From BRH-c25 sp029553855 (GTDB lineage: Bacteria; Bacillota; Clostridia; Lutisporales; Lutisporaceae): a DNA stretch of 10,690 nt. Under the pieces are notes generated by a model that was not told where the DNA came from, made no database searches, and saw only the letters and a list, made by a program, of their open reading frames with translations. Position 1 is the first letter of the stretch; every line of letters begins with the position of its first letter. The stretch covers positions 1 through 10,690 of the forward strand of contig DAOSQO010000092.1 of NCBI GenBank assembly GCA_035375865.1. Direction: 5' to 3'. The position numbers and the translations under genes were made by a program. Shown piece by piece: positions 1-6,034 of this stretch.

Positions 1-529
1 TTTGCCTTCTCACACGGGCAATGGTTTGCAAAAGCTGTGTCATTCCTTTAGCGGGCAGATAATGAGCCTGAACTGGAATAATTACGCTGTCCGCAGCAGC
101 AAGGGCATTGATGGTCATCATACCAAGAGAGGGCATACAGTCGATCAACACATAATCATATTTGTCTTTAACCGTGTTGATATATGTGCGCATTACAGTT
201 TCCCGGCTCATAGTGTTGACCAGTGATACCTCAATAGCAGACAGTTCAATGTTGCCAGGCATCAGGTCAACACCTTCCGCATGGTGAAGGATACCTTCGT
301 CCGGCTTACTGAACTTTTCATCAATTATTTTGTTCAGTACGATAGCCAGTGAAACAGGTAGATTATCCGGCTCCTGATAACCCAATGAATCCGTCAGATT
401 CCCCTGTGCGTCCGCGTCAACAAGTAGAACTTTTTTACCCAGTGCAGCAAGACCGATCCCAAGATTGACCGTCGTCGTGGTTTTCCCAGTGCCGCCTTTC
501 TGATTGGCGAGGGCGATTACTTTAGACAT
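1..529 (-). CDS. parA: ParA/Soj-family partition ATPase (C-terminus beyond the window)
   Basis: The reading frame begins MSKVIALANQKGGTGKTTT, which holds the deviant Walker A motif KGGTGKTT at residues 11-18 (known ParA/MinD signature). It continues with LLVDADAQGN (switch I, about residues 39-48) and YVLIDCMPSLG (Walker B, about residue 121 on). About 176 codons are visible; ParA proteins run about 250-290 residues, so roughly the last third lies beyond the left edge. The start at 529 is supported by an AGGAGG ribosome site about 9 nt upstream. ParA ATPases bind DNA as ATP dimers and, with a ParB partner, segregate plasmids or stabilise integrative elements. A ParB gene would be expected further left and is not visible. 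The gene follows two helix-turn-helix genes in the same direction, but a strong terminator sits directly before its ribosome site. Confidence 0.93.
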   Translation of the reverse strand, partial: MSKVIALANQKGGTGKTTTTVNLGIGLAALGKKVLLVDADAQGNLTDSLGYQEPDNLPVSLAIVLNKIIDEKFSKPDEGILHHAEGVDLMPGNIELSAIEVSLVNTMSRETVMRTYINTVKDKYDYVLIDCMPSLGMMTINALAAADSVIIPVQAHYLPAKGMTQLLQTIARVRRQ

Positions 530-551
530 TTTTAATTTCCTCCTTTCATAT

Positions 552-587
552 AAAAAAGCCACTTGCTCTACAACAGAACAAATGGCT
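552..587 (-). terminator. Intrinsic terminator directly upstream of parA (possible attenuator)
   Basis: On the minus strand AGCCATTTGTTCT pairs with AGAGCAAGTGGCT (13 pairs, two of them G-T) around a GTTGT loop, followed at once by TTTTTT. The parA ribosome site begins a few bases downstream, so little room is left for a separate promoter. Either parA depends on readthrough or antitermination from the HTH genes, or a promoter overlaps the hairpin. The structure is visible; the regulatory role is inferred. Confidence 0.75.
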
Positions 588-593
588 TAATCT

Positions 594-1142
594 TCATTGT
601 TGCAACTCCCGATTGAATAAATAGGTAATAACACTCTTCTTTTGTAGAAGGTAAGCATTATGATGCCTGATATATCTTACCTTTTCGGATTTGCACCATG
701 ATGCTATTGTACTTTTTGAATGTCCGGTGACTTGTTGTATTTGCAAACTGGTCATCATATCTGGATAATCTGCAAATTGCTGTTCAAGATATTTCTGATA
801 ATCCTTGACCTCTTTTATGCCTTTTAGCTTGTAAACATATTTATAGCTATCAGGGCGCGGTTTAGCCTTATATTGCCTAATTTCACTCGGCAAAAAAGGA
901 TTGTTAAAATGATTCGGCAGATAATATTTTTCTGGATTTTCATCTCTGTCTTGTAGAAAGAAAATAATATCTTTTATTGCAATTTTGTACCTGCGTGTCT
1001 TTTTTCCAGAATCAATGCAGGGAATAACGCCATTCTCCAGATAATACAGCGCTGTTTTTTTGCTTATATGGCATATCCTATAAAACTGATCTTTAGTTAC
1101 AAATTCGGGATACCTATTTATTAGAAAGCTATAGTCAGACAT
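594..1142 (-). CDS. Tandem helix-turn-helix (excisionase/MerR-like) protein, second of a paralogous pair
   Basis: This 182-residue protein starts MSDYSFLINRYPEFVT. The start at 1142 was chosen because a GAGGTG ribosome site lies just upstream and the ATG overlaps the stop of the preceding gene by 8 bp (1135-1142), a translational-coupling arrangement. A longer in-frame start at 1187 has no such support. Residues about 15-65 (VTKDQFYRICHISKKTALYYLENGVIPC, then a basic RRYKIAIKDIIFFL wing) look like an excisionase/MerR-type winged helix. A second such unit follows near the C-terminus (TSLQIQQVTGHSKSTIASW, then a basic stretch and a KKSVITYLF helix). The layout matches the upstream gene, including the RYPE-hydrophobic-VT start. 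Known role of this fold: DNA binding, often as recombination directionality factors or element regulators. That role here is inferred from the neighbouring ParA and att sites. Confidence 0.8.
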   Translation of the reverse strand: MSDYSFLINRYPEFVTKDQFYRICHISKKTALYYLENGVIPCIDSGKKTRRYKIAIKDIIFFLQDRDENPEKYYLPNHFNNPFLPSEIRQYKAKPRPDSYKYVYKLKGIKEVKDYQKYLEQQFADYPDMMTSLQIQQVTGHSKSTIASWCKSEKVRYIRHHNAYLLQKKSVITYLFNRELQQ

Positions 1143-1722
1143 TAACAGCACCTCGCTTTGACATGAAAGTGCCAAAGAGCTGCTCATATTGTTTGGCTTG
1201 CTCTTTATGTACGGCTGATTTTCTCGTTATGCTTCGATAATACGGGCCGGTTAAAAAATCAAGGAATGAATCTTTCGTTATAAGCGTTCCTTTACCTCGG
1301 TGGAATGATTGTAGCCGCTTGTTTTTATAGCTTAAAGGTTTCAATTCATTACGCAGTATCCAATTGTTTACTGCTGATTTTGAATATCCGGTAAAACGCA
1401 TTACATCAGGGACCAGAAGCAGTTGAGGGAAGTCATGCAATTGCTTTTGATAATAACGGCGCAAACCTTCAATATATTCATTTTCTATTTCGTCAAAGCA
1501 CATCTTTTCATATTGATATAGCAGAATGTCTGTAATCTTTATCCGTTGCCTTCTTCCTTCTGATGTGCTTACATATTCAAAGGGAATCATGCCTTTTTTC
1601 TGGATTGAATAGGCTGTTGATTTGCAAATACCTAAGATGGCACACATTTCTTTTTGTGTGACATATTCAGGATAACGATCAATTTCCGAAGAACTATATT
1701 CATTAAAATTCATTTGCTTCAC
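1135..1722 (-). CDS. Tandem helix-turn-helix (excisionase/MerR-like) protein, first of a paralogous pair
   Basis: The frame gives 195 residues from a GTG at 1722. An ATG at 1713 (MNFNEYSSS) would shorten it by three and makes the N-terminus more like that of its downstream paralogue; neither start has a strong ribosome site. The N-terminal unit (RYPEYVTQKEMCAILGICKS, then a basic GRRQRIKITDILLY wing, about residues 16-70) resembles an excisionase-type helix-turn-helix. A second unit lies at about residues 105-160 (VPDVMRFTGYSKSAVNNW, then a basic linker and a TKDSFLDFL helix). A roughly 35-residue basic tail ends the protein. It is the first gene of a minus-strand set with the next HTH gene and parA. 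DNA binding is likely; the target is unknown. A tandem 11-bp repeat upstream (1792-1813) is a candidate operator. Confidence 0.8.
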   Translation of the reverse strand: MKQMNFNEYSSSEIDRYPEYVTQKEMCAILGICKSTAYSIQKKGMIPFEYVSTSEGRRQRIKITDILLYQYEKMCFDEIENEYIEGLRRYYQKQLHDFPQLLLVPDVMRFTGYSKSAVNNWILRNELKPLSYKNKRLQSFHRGKGTLITKDSFLDFLTGPYYRSITRKSAVHKEQAKQYEQLFGTFMSKRGAVNV

Positions 1723-1791
1723 TCACTTTCTTAAATTTGTCAACGGCAAGTGGTGAAAGCAAATCTTAGTGTTAAAAATAATAGAATTTTC

Positions 1792-1813
1792 GAGTTCTAT
1801 CCGAGTTCTATCC
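1792..1813. repeat. Perfect tandem 11-bp repeat upstream of the HTH genes
   Basis: GAGTTCTATCC occurs twice head to tail (1792-1802 and 1803-1813), about 70 bp upstream of the first HTH gene. The 11-bp spacing puts both copies on the same face of the helix, as expected for a cooperative protein binding site. No convincing -35/-10 pair was found around it, so its role is only suggested. Confidence 0.5.
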
Positions 1814-1878
1814 AAAACGGGTTCGGATGCAATTTTTTCGTTGATTTTTTGGAGTGCTCAACATTCCTTGCACACACG

Positions 1879-1926
1879 AAAAAAATCCCCGGAAACCCTG
1901 ATTTTACAAGATTTTCGGGGGCTTTT
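1879..1926. terminator. Intrinsic terminator, better on the minus strand, possibly bidirectional
   Basis: CCCCGGAAA (1887-1895) pairs with TTTTCGGGG (1912-1920), with one G-T pair. Read on the minus strand the hairpin is followed by ATTTTTTT (1879-1886); on the plus strand it is followed by GCTTTT. It would insulate the HTH/parA genes from transcription entering from the right, and the reverse. Confidence 0.65.
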
Positions 1927-1977
1927 ATCTACATGGATTTACTGCCAACTTCCACTAAATTCTCATTTCATCGCCGC

Positions 1978-2034
1978 ACTCGAAATCAGTTTGCCGGAAA
2001 CGGCACGCGGGTTCGAATCCCGCCCTCTCCGCCA
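1978..2034 (+). other. att1: 3' half of a tRNA-Ser(CGA) gene, no 5' half
   Basis: The sequence reads as the 3' side of a class II tRNA. It has an anticodon loop with CGA (ACTCGAAAT), a short variable arm (GCC-GGAAAC-GGC), a perfect T stem (GCGGG/CCCGC around TTCGAAT), and an acceptor strand ending CTCTCCGCCA with encoded CCA. No matching D arm or 5' acceptor strand lies upstream, so this is not a functional tRNA gene. A 3' tRNA fragment of this kind is the usual footprint of a tyrosine integrase that targets tRNA genes (established knowledge). It is 53/56 identical to 10558-10613. This copy is the only one in the window with an intact T stem, so it is the closest to the native gene sequence. 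Confidence 0.8.
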
Positions 2035-2210
2035 TAAAAAATCAAACTGCCTGGGGCAGTTTTATTTTTTGGGAAGGGTGGAGATGAGAACCCGCAAAGA
2101 ATGGCCGATGCGACAGCGATAATCGATAATATATGCAAGTCAATCAGAAACTATATGCTCTGAAAAGTATGGCTGCCGGCCACCCGGCTTCGAATCCCGC
2201 CCTCTCCGCC
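2034..2210 (+). repeat. 177-bp tandem repeat, unit 1, ending in a tRNA-Ser 3' end (att2)
   Basis: The unit starts just after the att1 tRNA 3' end with ATAAAAAATCAAACTGCC and ends in another copy of the tRNA-Ser T-loop/acceptor sequence (2189-2210). It is followed immediately by a second, apparently identical copy. It contains an intrinsic terminator and no gene. In this att copy the bases before the shared core (ACCCGGC) do not form a proper T stem, so it is an element-type att rather than a native tRNA end. Confidence 0.9.
2044..2070 (+). terminator. Intrinsic terminator in repeat unit 1
   Basis: AAACTGCC pairs with GGCAGTTT around a TGG loop, followed by TATTTTTT. It lies 10 bp after the tRNA-Ser 3' end, where the natural terminator of a tRNA gene would be, so it may derive from the original chromosomal tRNA-Ser locus. 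Confidence 0.8.
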
Positions 2211-2387
2211 ATAAAAAATCAAACTGCCTGGGGCAGTTTTATTTTTTGGGAAGGGTGGAGATGAGAACCCGCAAAGAATGGCCGATGCGACAGCGATAAT
2301 CGATAATATATGCAAGTCAATCAGAAACTATATGCTCTGAAAAGTATGGCTGCCGGCCACCCGGCTTCGAATCCCGCCCTCTCCGCC
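2211..2387 (+). repeat. 177-bp tandem repeat, unit 2, ending in a tRNA-Ser 3' end (att3)
   Basis: This is the second head-to-tail copy of the 177-bp unit, with no difference seen from unit 1. Its terminal tRNA-Ser core (2366-2387) is the last att copy before the integrase remnant and is therefore the best candidate for the left boundary of the island to the right. Confidence 0.9.
2221..2247 (+). terminator. Intrinsic terminator in repeat unit 2
   Basis: This is the same AAACTGCC-TGG-GGCAGTTT hairpin and T-tract as in unit 1, displaced by 177 bp. Confidence 0.8.
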
Positions 2388-2443
2388 ATGAGCCTGTTTG
2401 CGGTCAATGTCCGCAGCAGGATCTTCTTTTTTTCTGGCTTTCT

Positions 2444-2469
2444 ACGCCCACTTTTGAGGGCGTTTTTTC
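2444..2469 (+). terminator. Intrinsic terminator between att3 and the integrase remnant
   Basis: CGCCC pairs with GGGCG across an ACTTTTGA loop, followed by TTTTTT on the plus strand. No T-tract follows on the minus strand, so it would not terminate the integrase. It would stop transcription coming through the att array. Confidence 0.6.
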
Positions 2470-2549
2470 TGTTTTTTTAGAAAATCCTCATACCCTAATT
2501 TCTTGCCCATCAGGCTTTGCCCTGTTTCGATGAAGTAATTTGTAGAAAA

Positions 2550-2820
2550 TCATGCGCCCGTTTCAAGTCCGGCAGGTTCGTCCACTCGGTTTCTGTCAAA
2601 CATCCCATCCATAACCTGTCCCGATTCGATCTGCGCGCGGAAGTCCAGATGGGAGTAAATGCCCGCTGTTGTGGAGAAGGTGCTGTGCCCCAGCCATATC
2701 TGGATTTGCTTCATTGATATCCCGCTGGCAAGCAGCAGGCTTGCGCAGGAATGTCTGAGGTCGTGAAACCTGATTTTCTTCAGGCCATTCTTCTCAATGA
2801 TCCAGTTGAAGTGCTCCGTT
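2550..2820 (-). pseudogene. Tyrosine integrase, C-terminal remnant cut by an IS
   Basis: About 90 codons of the catalytic C-terminus remain. They show HDLRHSCASLLLASG (the box II H-x-x-R), WLGHS (the conserved histidine) and the nucleophile tyrosine in GIYSHLD, followed by a tail ending LETGA. These are hallmark residues of phage/ICE tyrosine recombinases. The frame enters from the IS at 2821 as T-E-H-F-N-W. The N-terminal DNA-binding domains and the box I arginine are missing, and they are not found on the far side of the IS, so the gene is dead. It points towards att3, 163 bp away, the usual placement of an integrase beside its attachment site. It probably once mobilised the island ending at att4. 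Confidence 0.9.
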
Positions 2821-2834
2821 GGCTCTTTCCAATG

Positions 2835-4285
2835 TTAGTTGATTTTGCGTTTTAATTCAAGCCGTAATAGCTTACTTTTTAATAATTTGTAGCTATTGCG
2901 TCCATACATAATGCGTTTAATTAATTTCAATTTATTTACACTTCCCTCGGCAAGTCCATTACTATATTCATATTTGATTGCATTCTTTACCGCCCCTATA
3001 TCCCTAGATATTCCCCCTATAAAACTGTTTATTTCGTCTATTTCGAGTAAAGCAGCCTCATTTATCCAATTGTCTAAGTCCTCAGTTATTTTAGCAAATA
3101 ATATTTCTTTAAATGATTGTACAATATCATATGCCTTTCCAATAATAGGATATTCTATGATAATCCTATATAGTTGGTCTTCGCTGAGTTCTTCTATTTT
3201 TTTGAATGTATACCCTTTACATAGCATCTCTTTTATATCATCGGTATAAGGCTTTATTTACTTTCACGTCTTGTATCATAGTTGCCGTAAACTGGGTTGA
3301 AGTCAGGAGACAGGTACTTTTTAACAGTATCGTGTGAAATACCTTTTTCTTTAGCAATGGATCGTTGAGTATATCCTTTTTCTTTCAAATCCCGTACCTG
3401 CATTACAAGCTCCATTTTTTTGCAACATTCTTTTCATGCTCTTTTGTTGGAAAATCCATTGTTGTTTTTTTCTCCCAGTACACAGTTTTCTCTTCTCCCG
3501 AATAGTGTGATGAAGGTATAGGTATTCTAAAATTTGCCTTCAGAACCCCTGTAATATATTTTTTGGCAGCATCCGTCAGGTTTTTTATTAGATGAAATCT
3601 GTCACTAATCTGTACTACACTTGGATGGGCTTGAGAAATGGCATTTGCATAGGACATTGAACCATCTCTAGATATAACTATAAGATTAGAATAGGATTTA
3701 ACCCATTCAATAACATCTGGTATTTCCCTGGAATCAAGTATATCTATTACCTTTCCTGTATCTATATCAACCATAATCGTTCCATAAGTATGACGTCTTT
3801 TAAAAGCAAAATCATCAATGCAGACCTTGGTAACCTTCTCTTTATTGATTTTTGGTATATCTTTTTTTTAAGAGATTGCAGATAGTGCTTTTGCCAACAT
3901 CTGCAATCCCGTCTCTTAATAGTCCTGAAGCTGTGACTGAACTCACATTAAGTGAAAGATTAATTATTTCATCTGTGAGGCGTTTACTCTTTTTACCTTT
4001 GTATGGTAAAAACTTAAAGGTCTCAGCAAACGTAGTATGACTACATTCCTGATTATTACAGAACATTTTCCTGTTGTTAATTATGACTATAACCTTTTTT
4101 CCCTGTATGGGAAGATCTTGAAAGCTTCTCTCATATGTGCTATGTACCTTTGATGAAGGCTTTCCGCAATATGGACAGATTACCTCTTTACGGTTTGATG
4201 TGACATAAATATAAATTGTATCCTCAATAATTGTATATTCAAGATAGTCTAGATTCTCATCTAAAAGTTTGATAAATTCGTCCAT
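2835..4285 (-). pseudogene. ISL3-family transposase with three frameshifts
   Basis: Joined across frames the protein covers the family in order. First is an N-terminal zinc ribbon (ICPYCG, then FCNNQECSHTTFAE). Next is the DDE domain start (VCIDDFAFKRRHTYGT), the SRDGSMSY and DRFHLIKNL block, and an inserted helix-turn-helix (GYTQRSIAKEKGISHDTVKKYL). Last is the C-terminal NGLAEGSVNKLKLIKRIMYGR block with the catalytic glutamate. The pieces are 3842-4285, then about 3405-3860, then 3256-3420, then 2835-3255. The first break needs one A fewer in an A8 run (3862-3869). The second needs one A more in an A7 run (3415-3421). The third needs one A more near 3257-3259. All breaks lie in or next to A-runs, so homopolymer sequencing error, slippage-based expression or true decay are all possible. 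The start at 4285 has a GCGAGG ribosome site. Confidence 0.88.
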
Positions 4286-4319
4286 AAGTTAGCCTCGCTT
4301 CTAAGTATTTATATATTTT

Positions 4320-4348
4320 AGTATATCACAAGAAAGCTCATTACTCAA
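4320..4348 (-). promoter_or_regulatory. Putative IS transposase promoter
   Basis: On the minus strand TTGAGT (4343-4348) and TATACT (4320-4325) are separated by 17 bp, and the -10 box carries the extended TG-N motif (TGATATACT). The -35 box lies on the inner edge of the right inverted repeat, and the transposase start is about 35 bp downstream. Confidence 0.55.
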
Positions 4349-4366
4349 CTAACATTGGAAAGAACC

Positions 4367-4481
4367 GCATCTTTGGAAGCTTCTTTAATCAGGAATAAAA
4401 TGACATTAAAAAAACAGATAATAAGTATATAACAGAAGGGTTTATAGGATTAATTTGACTTAGGATTGCAGTTTTGGATAG
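4367..4481. other. AT-rich junction between the IS and the zinc-ribbon remnant
   Basis: No gene is identified. On the plus strand a short frame from the IS edge reads ASLEASLIRNKMTLKKQ and stops after about 21 codons, near 4431. It could be the 3' tail of a gene cut off by the IS, but nothing identifies it. Two in-frame stops (4461 and 4479) precede the zinc-ribbon remnant. Confidence 0.4.
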
Positions 4482-4946
4482 CTTGAATTTGCAGTCCTAC
4501 ACGCAGACAACACCGGCAAAGGGGCAGCGCCTGTTTACAGCGGCATCTTCGCTAAGACCTATGGCGAGCCGCTAGAACGCTATCAGGACACGCCTCGCTC
4601 TCTTTATATTCATTTTCTGATGATAAAGGAGCAGACAGACAAGCTGAGCCAAAAGGAACAGAAGCAGCTCCGCAAGCAGGAACTGGCGCTCGAAAGCTGC
4701 GGCATGAATTACCGCCTGACCTTCGGCACACCTCCCCAGCTTGTATGGGAGCCGGAAAACCTGCTGACGGTGCTGAAGCTTAGCTATGCGCTTGCAGTCA
4801 GCGACCCCGCAGTACCGCTCAAAATATGCAAGTCCTGCGGACAAGTGTATTATAACCCCAACTCCCGCAGCGAGTTTTGCTCGGTCAAGTACCGGAATTA
4901 CTATAACGTGAAGGCTTTTCGGGGGCGGCAAAAAGAAATTGAATAA
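4482..4946 (+). pseudogene. 5'-truncated zinc-ribbon protein resembling DUF6076
   Basis: An open frame of about 154 codons without a proper start begins just after a stop at 4479 (LEFAVLHADNTGKGAAPVYS). Coding character, including GEPLERYQDTPRSLYIHF, extends well before the first ATG at 4620, so a start there would cut into the conserved body. The C-terminus has CKSCGQVYYNPNSRSEFCS followed by KYRNYYNVKAFRGR. This resembles the CxxC...FCSxKCRN zinc ribbon of DUF6076/CGNR-type proteins with the last cysteine replaced by tyrosine (KYR for KCR). The missing N-terminus, together with the nearby IS and its missing target duplication, suggests that one deletion removed it. Function unknown; the family assignment is from motif memory and moderate. 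Confidence 0.6.
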
Positions 4947-5021
4947 CGAGCCTACGCTAAAGAAAATTGCAATATTGACGATATAGTATTTATAGAATAT
5001 TCATTAGGCAGGGTGATGACT

Positions 5022-5960
5022 ATGGAAATCAATATATCTTATATGGGTGCTTCGGTTGAGTTTACCAGACAACTGCATTCTAATCAAACAATACAGGAAA
5101 GGGTCGACGCTCTTGCCGGTACGGAAGTTTCATTTATCAAAGATGGAAGAGCAGTCAATCTAACGCTGTCCAACGAATATGTTGAATTCAGAAATGATGT
5201 CAATGAACTTTTAGAAAAAGATATGAATGTTCTAAGAGCCAATCCTGACGACATCTTTTCGTACAGGCCGAATGATCAGTGGCTGGTATTCAGTCAATTT
5301 TTATATGACGAGAGCTTTTTCGCTTCCGCCAGCATAAAGGAAATGAATCAAACAGAAGCCATTTTGCAAAATATAACAGCCGGTCTTGATAGACTGACAC
5401 TGCGAGGAATAAATTTTGGAGGCGATACCCCTAAGACTCAATTGGATTCATATGAAGCCCAATTAGAACTTTCGTCTTCCGTATCTGCGCTTTCTTATTT
5501 CAGCGAAAAGTTTTTATCCGGGGATATAAAGAAAGGCTTTGATGCCCTGATAGGGGATTATGCAGAACATAATTTGAAACGTCTTGAAAATTATAAATCG
5601 ATAGAGGAAAGGTTCATTGAAGGTCGCGCTAAGCTCTTCAGCGAACGCCCTATGTTGTATTCGGTGGAAAGAACGCCTGAGCGTGCCCAAAGTTTGTCCA
5701 TAACAAACAAGTTGGGGAAAACTGAGTACACAAAAGAAGAAGTGGCAGCTATCACTCAGCAATACACTGAAATGTTCGAGAAGATGAAGGAACAAGGGGA
5801 TTCATCTATTCTGAAGGATATCCATGAGAAACTGCTGGAATATGTTTTAAAGGGTATACCGAAAAATGATTCGGATTATGCGGCAGCGAAAACTTTTGTA
5901 GATGCAAGAGCGGAAGATACCTTTAATCGCATAGAGAATTATTGGAAAGCATTGTTATAG
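5022..5960 (+). CDS. Hypothetical protein, about 312 residues, soluble and mostly helical
   Basis: I do not recognise this family. The start at 5022 (MEINISYMG) is preferred because AGGCAGGG ends 8 nt upstream; in-frame GTG 5013 and ATG 5016 are alternatives that lie on or against that site. No signal peptide or membrane segment is visible. The N-terminus alternates hydrophobic residues (INISYMGASVEFT, VSFIKDGRAVNLTLS), suggesting a small beta-containing part. The rest is strongly helical and charged, with coiled-coil-like stretches (EEVAAITQQYTEMFEKMKEQ) and the end FNRIENYWKALL. It is intact and follows the zinc-ribbon remnant by 75 bp, and it is convergent with the BlaR1-like gene across a shared terminator. 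A weak TTGACG-17-TATTCA promoter (4975-5003) would start transcription almost on the ribosome site and is doubtful. Confidence 0.8.
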   Translation: MEINISYMGASVEFTRQLHSNQTIQERVDALAGTEVSFIKDGRAVNLTLSNEYVEFRNDVNELLEKDMNVLRANPDDIFSYRPNDQWLVFSQFLYDESFFASASIKEMNQTEAILQNITAGLDRLTLRGINFGGDTPKTQLDSYEAQLELSSSVSALSYFSEKFLSGDIKKGFDALIGDYAEHNLKRLENYKSIEERFIEGRAKLFSERPMLYSVERTPERAQSLSITNKLGKTEYTKEEVAAITQQYTEMFEKMKEQGDSSILKDIHEKLLEYVLKGIPKNDSDYAAAKTFVDARAEDTFNRIENYWKALL

Positions 5961-5972
5961 CATTTACCCATA

Positions 5973-6034
5973 ACACTAATAACAGGAGCGTCACGGTTTT
6001 GTGATGCCCCTGTTATTAGTGTGAAGCATTTTTT
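5973..6034 (+). terminator. Long intrinsic terminator between convergent genes
   Basis: ACACTAATAACAGG (5973-5986) pairs perfectly with CCTGTTATTAGTGT (6009-6022). Further pairing of GTCAC with GTGAT-type bases extends the arm inward to a GTTTT loop. A T6 tract (6029-6034) follows on the plus strand, so it terminates the 312-residue gene. The same hairpin lies just beyond the BlaR1-like stop on the minus strand but has no T-tract there. Confidence 0.85.

Larger units (their letters stand above)
2821..4366 (-). mobile_element. ISL3-family insertion sequence
   Basis: The element is 1546 bp long. It is bounded by 22-bp inverted repeats with one mismatch, GGCTCTTTCCAATGTTAGTT at 2821 on and GGTTCTTTCCAATGTTAGTT read inward from 4366. 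The GG-CTCTTT start is typical of ISL3-family ends. ISL3 elements usually make 8-bp target duplications, but the flanking octamers (GCTCCGTT and GCATCTTT) differ. The integrase also does not continue on the right. Both facts point to a deletion or rearrangement at the IS after insertion. The IS is visibly more AT-rich than the integrase stub and BlaR1-like gene around it. Confidence 0.9.

Noticed and set aside
1737..1742. TTGACA on the minus strand as the -35 box of the HTH genes
   Set aside because: No -10 box follows at 16-18 bp, and transcription would begin at or after the start codon.
1978..2034. A functional tRNA-Ser gene
   Set aside because: The 3' half is well formed, but no D arm or 5' acceptor strand is found upstream.
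1750..2122. Two overlapping plus-strand frames of about 95 and 117 codons
   Set aside because: They run through a terminator, a tRNA fragment and the repeat unit, with no ribosome site or protein-like composition.
2034..2387. A short CRISPR-like or satellite array
   Set aside because: There are only two long units with no spacers, and the unit edge coincides with a tRNA end, which fits att-site duplication.
2517..2717. Plus-strand frame of 66 codons
   Set aside because: It lies opposite the integrase remnant, whose catalytic motifs identify the coding strand as minus.
4572..4931. Minus-strand frame of 119 codons
   Set aside because: It is antisense to the zinc-ribbon remnant, which has the cysteine motif and continues beyond this frame.
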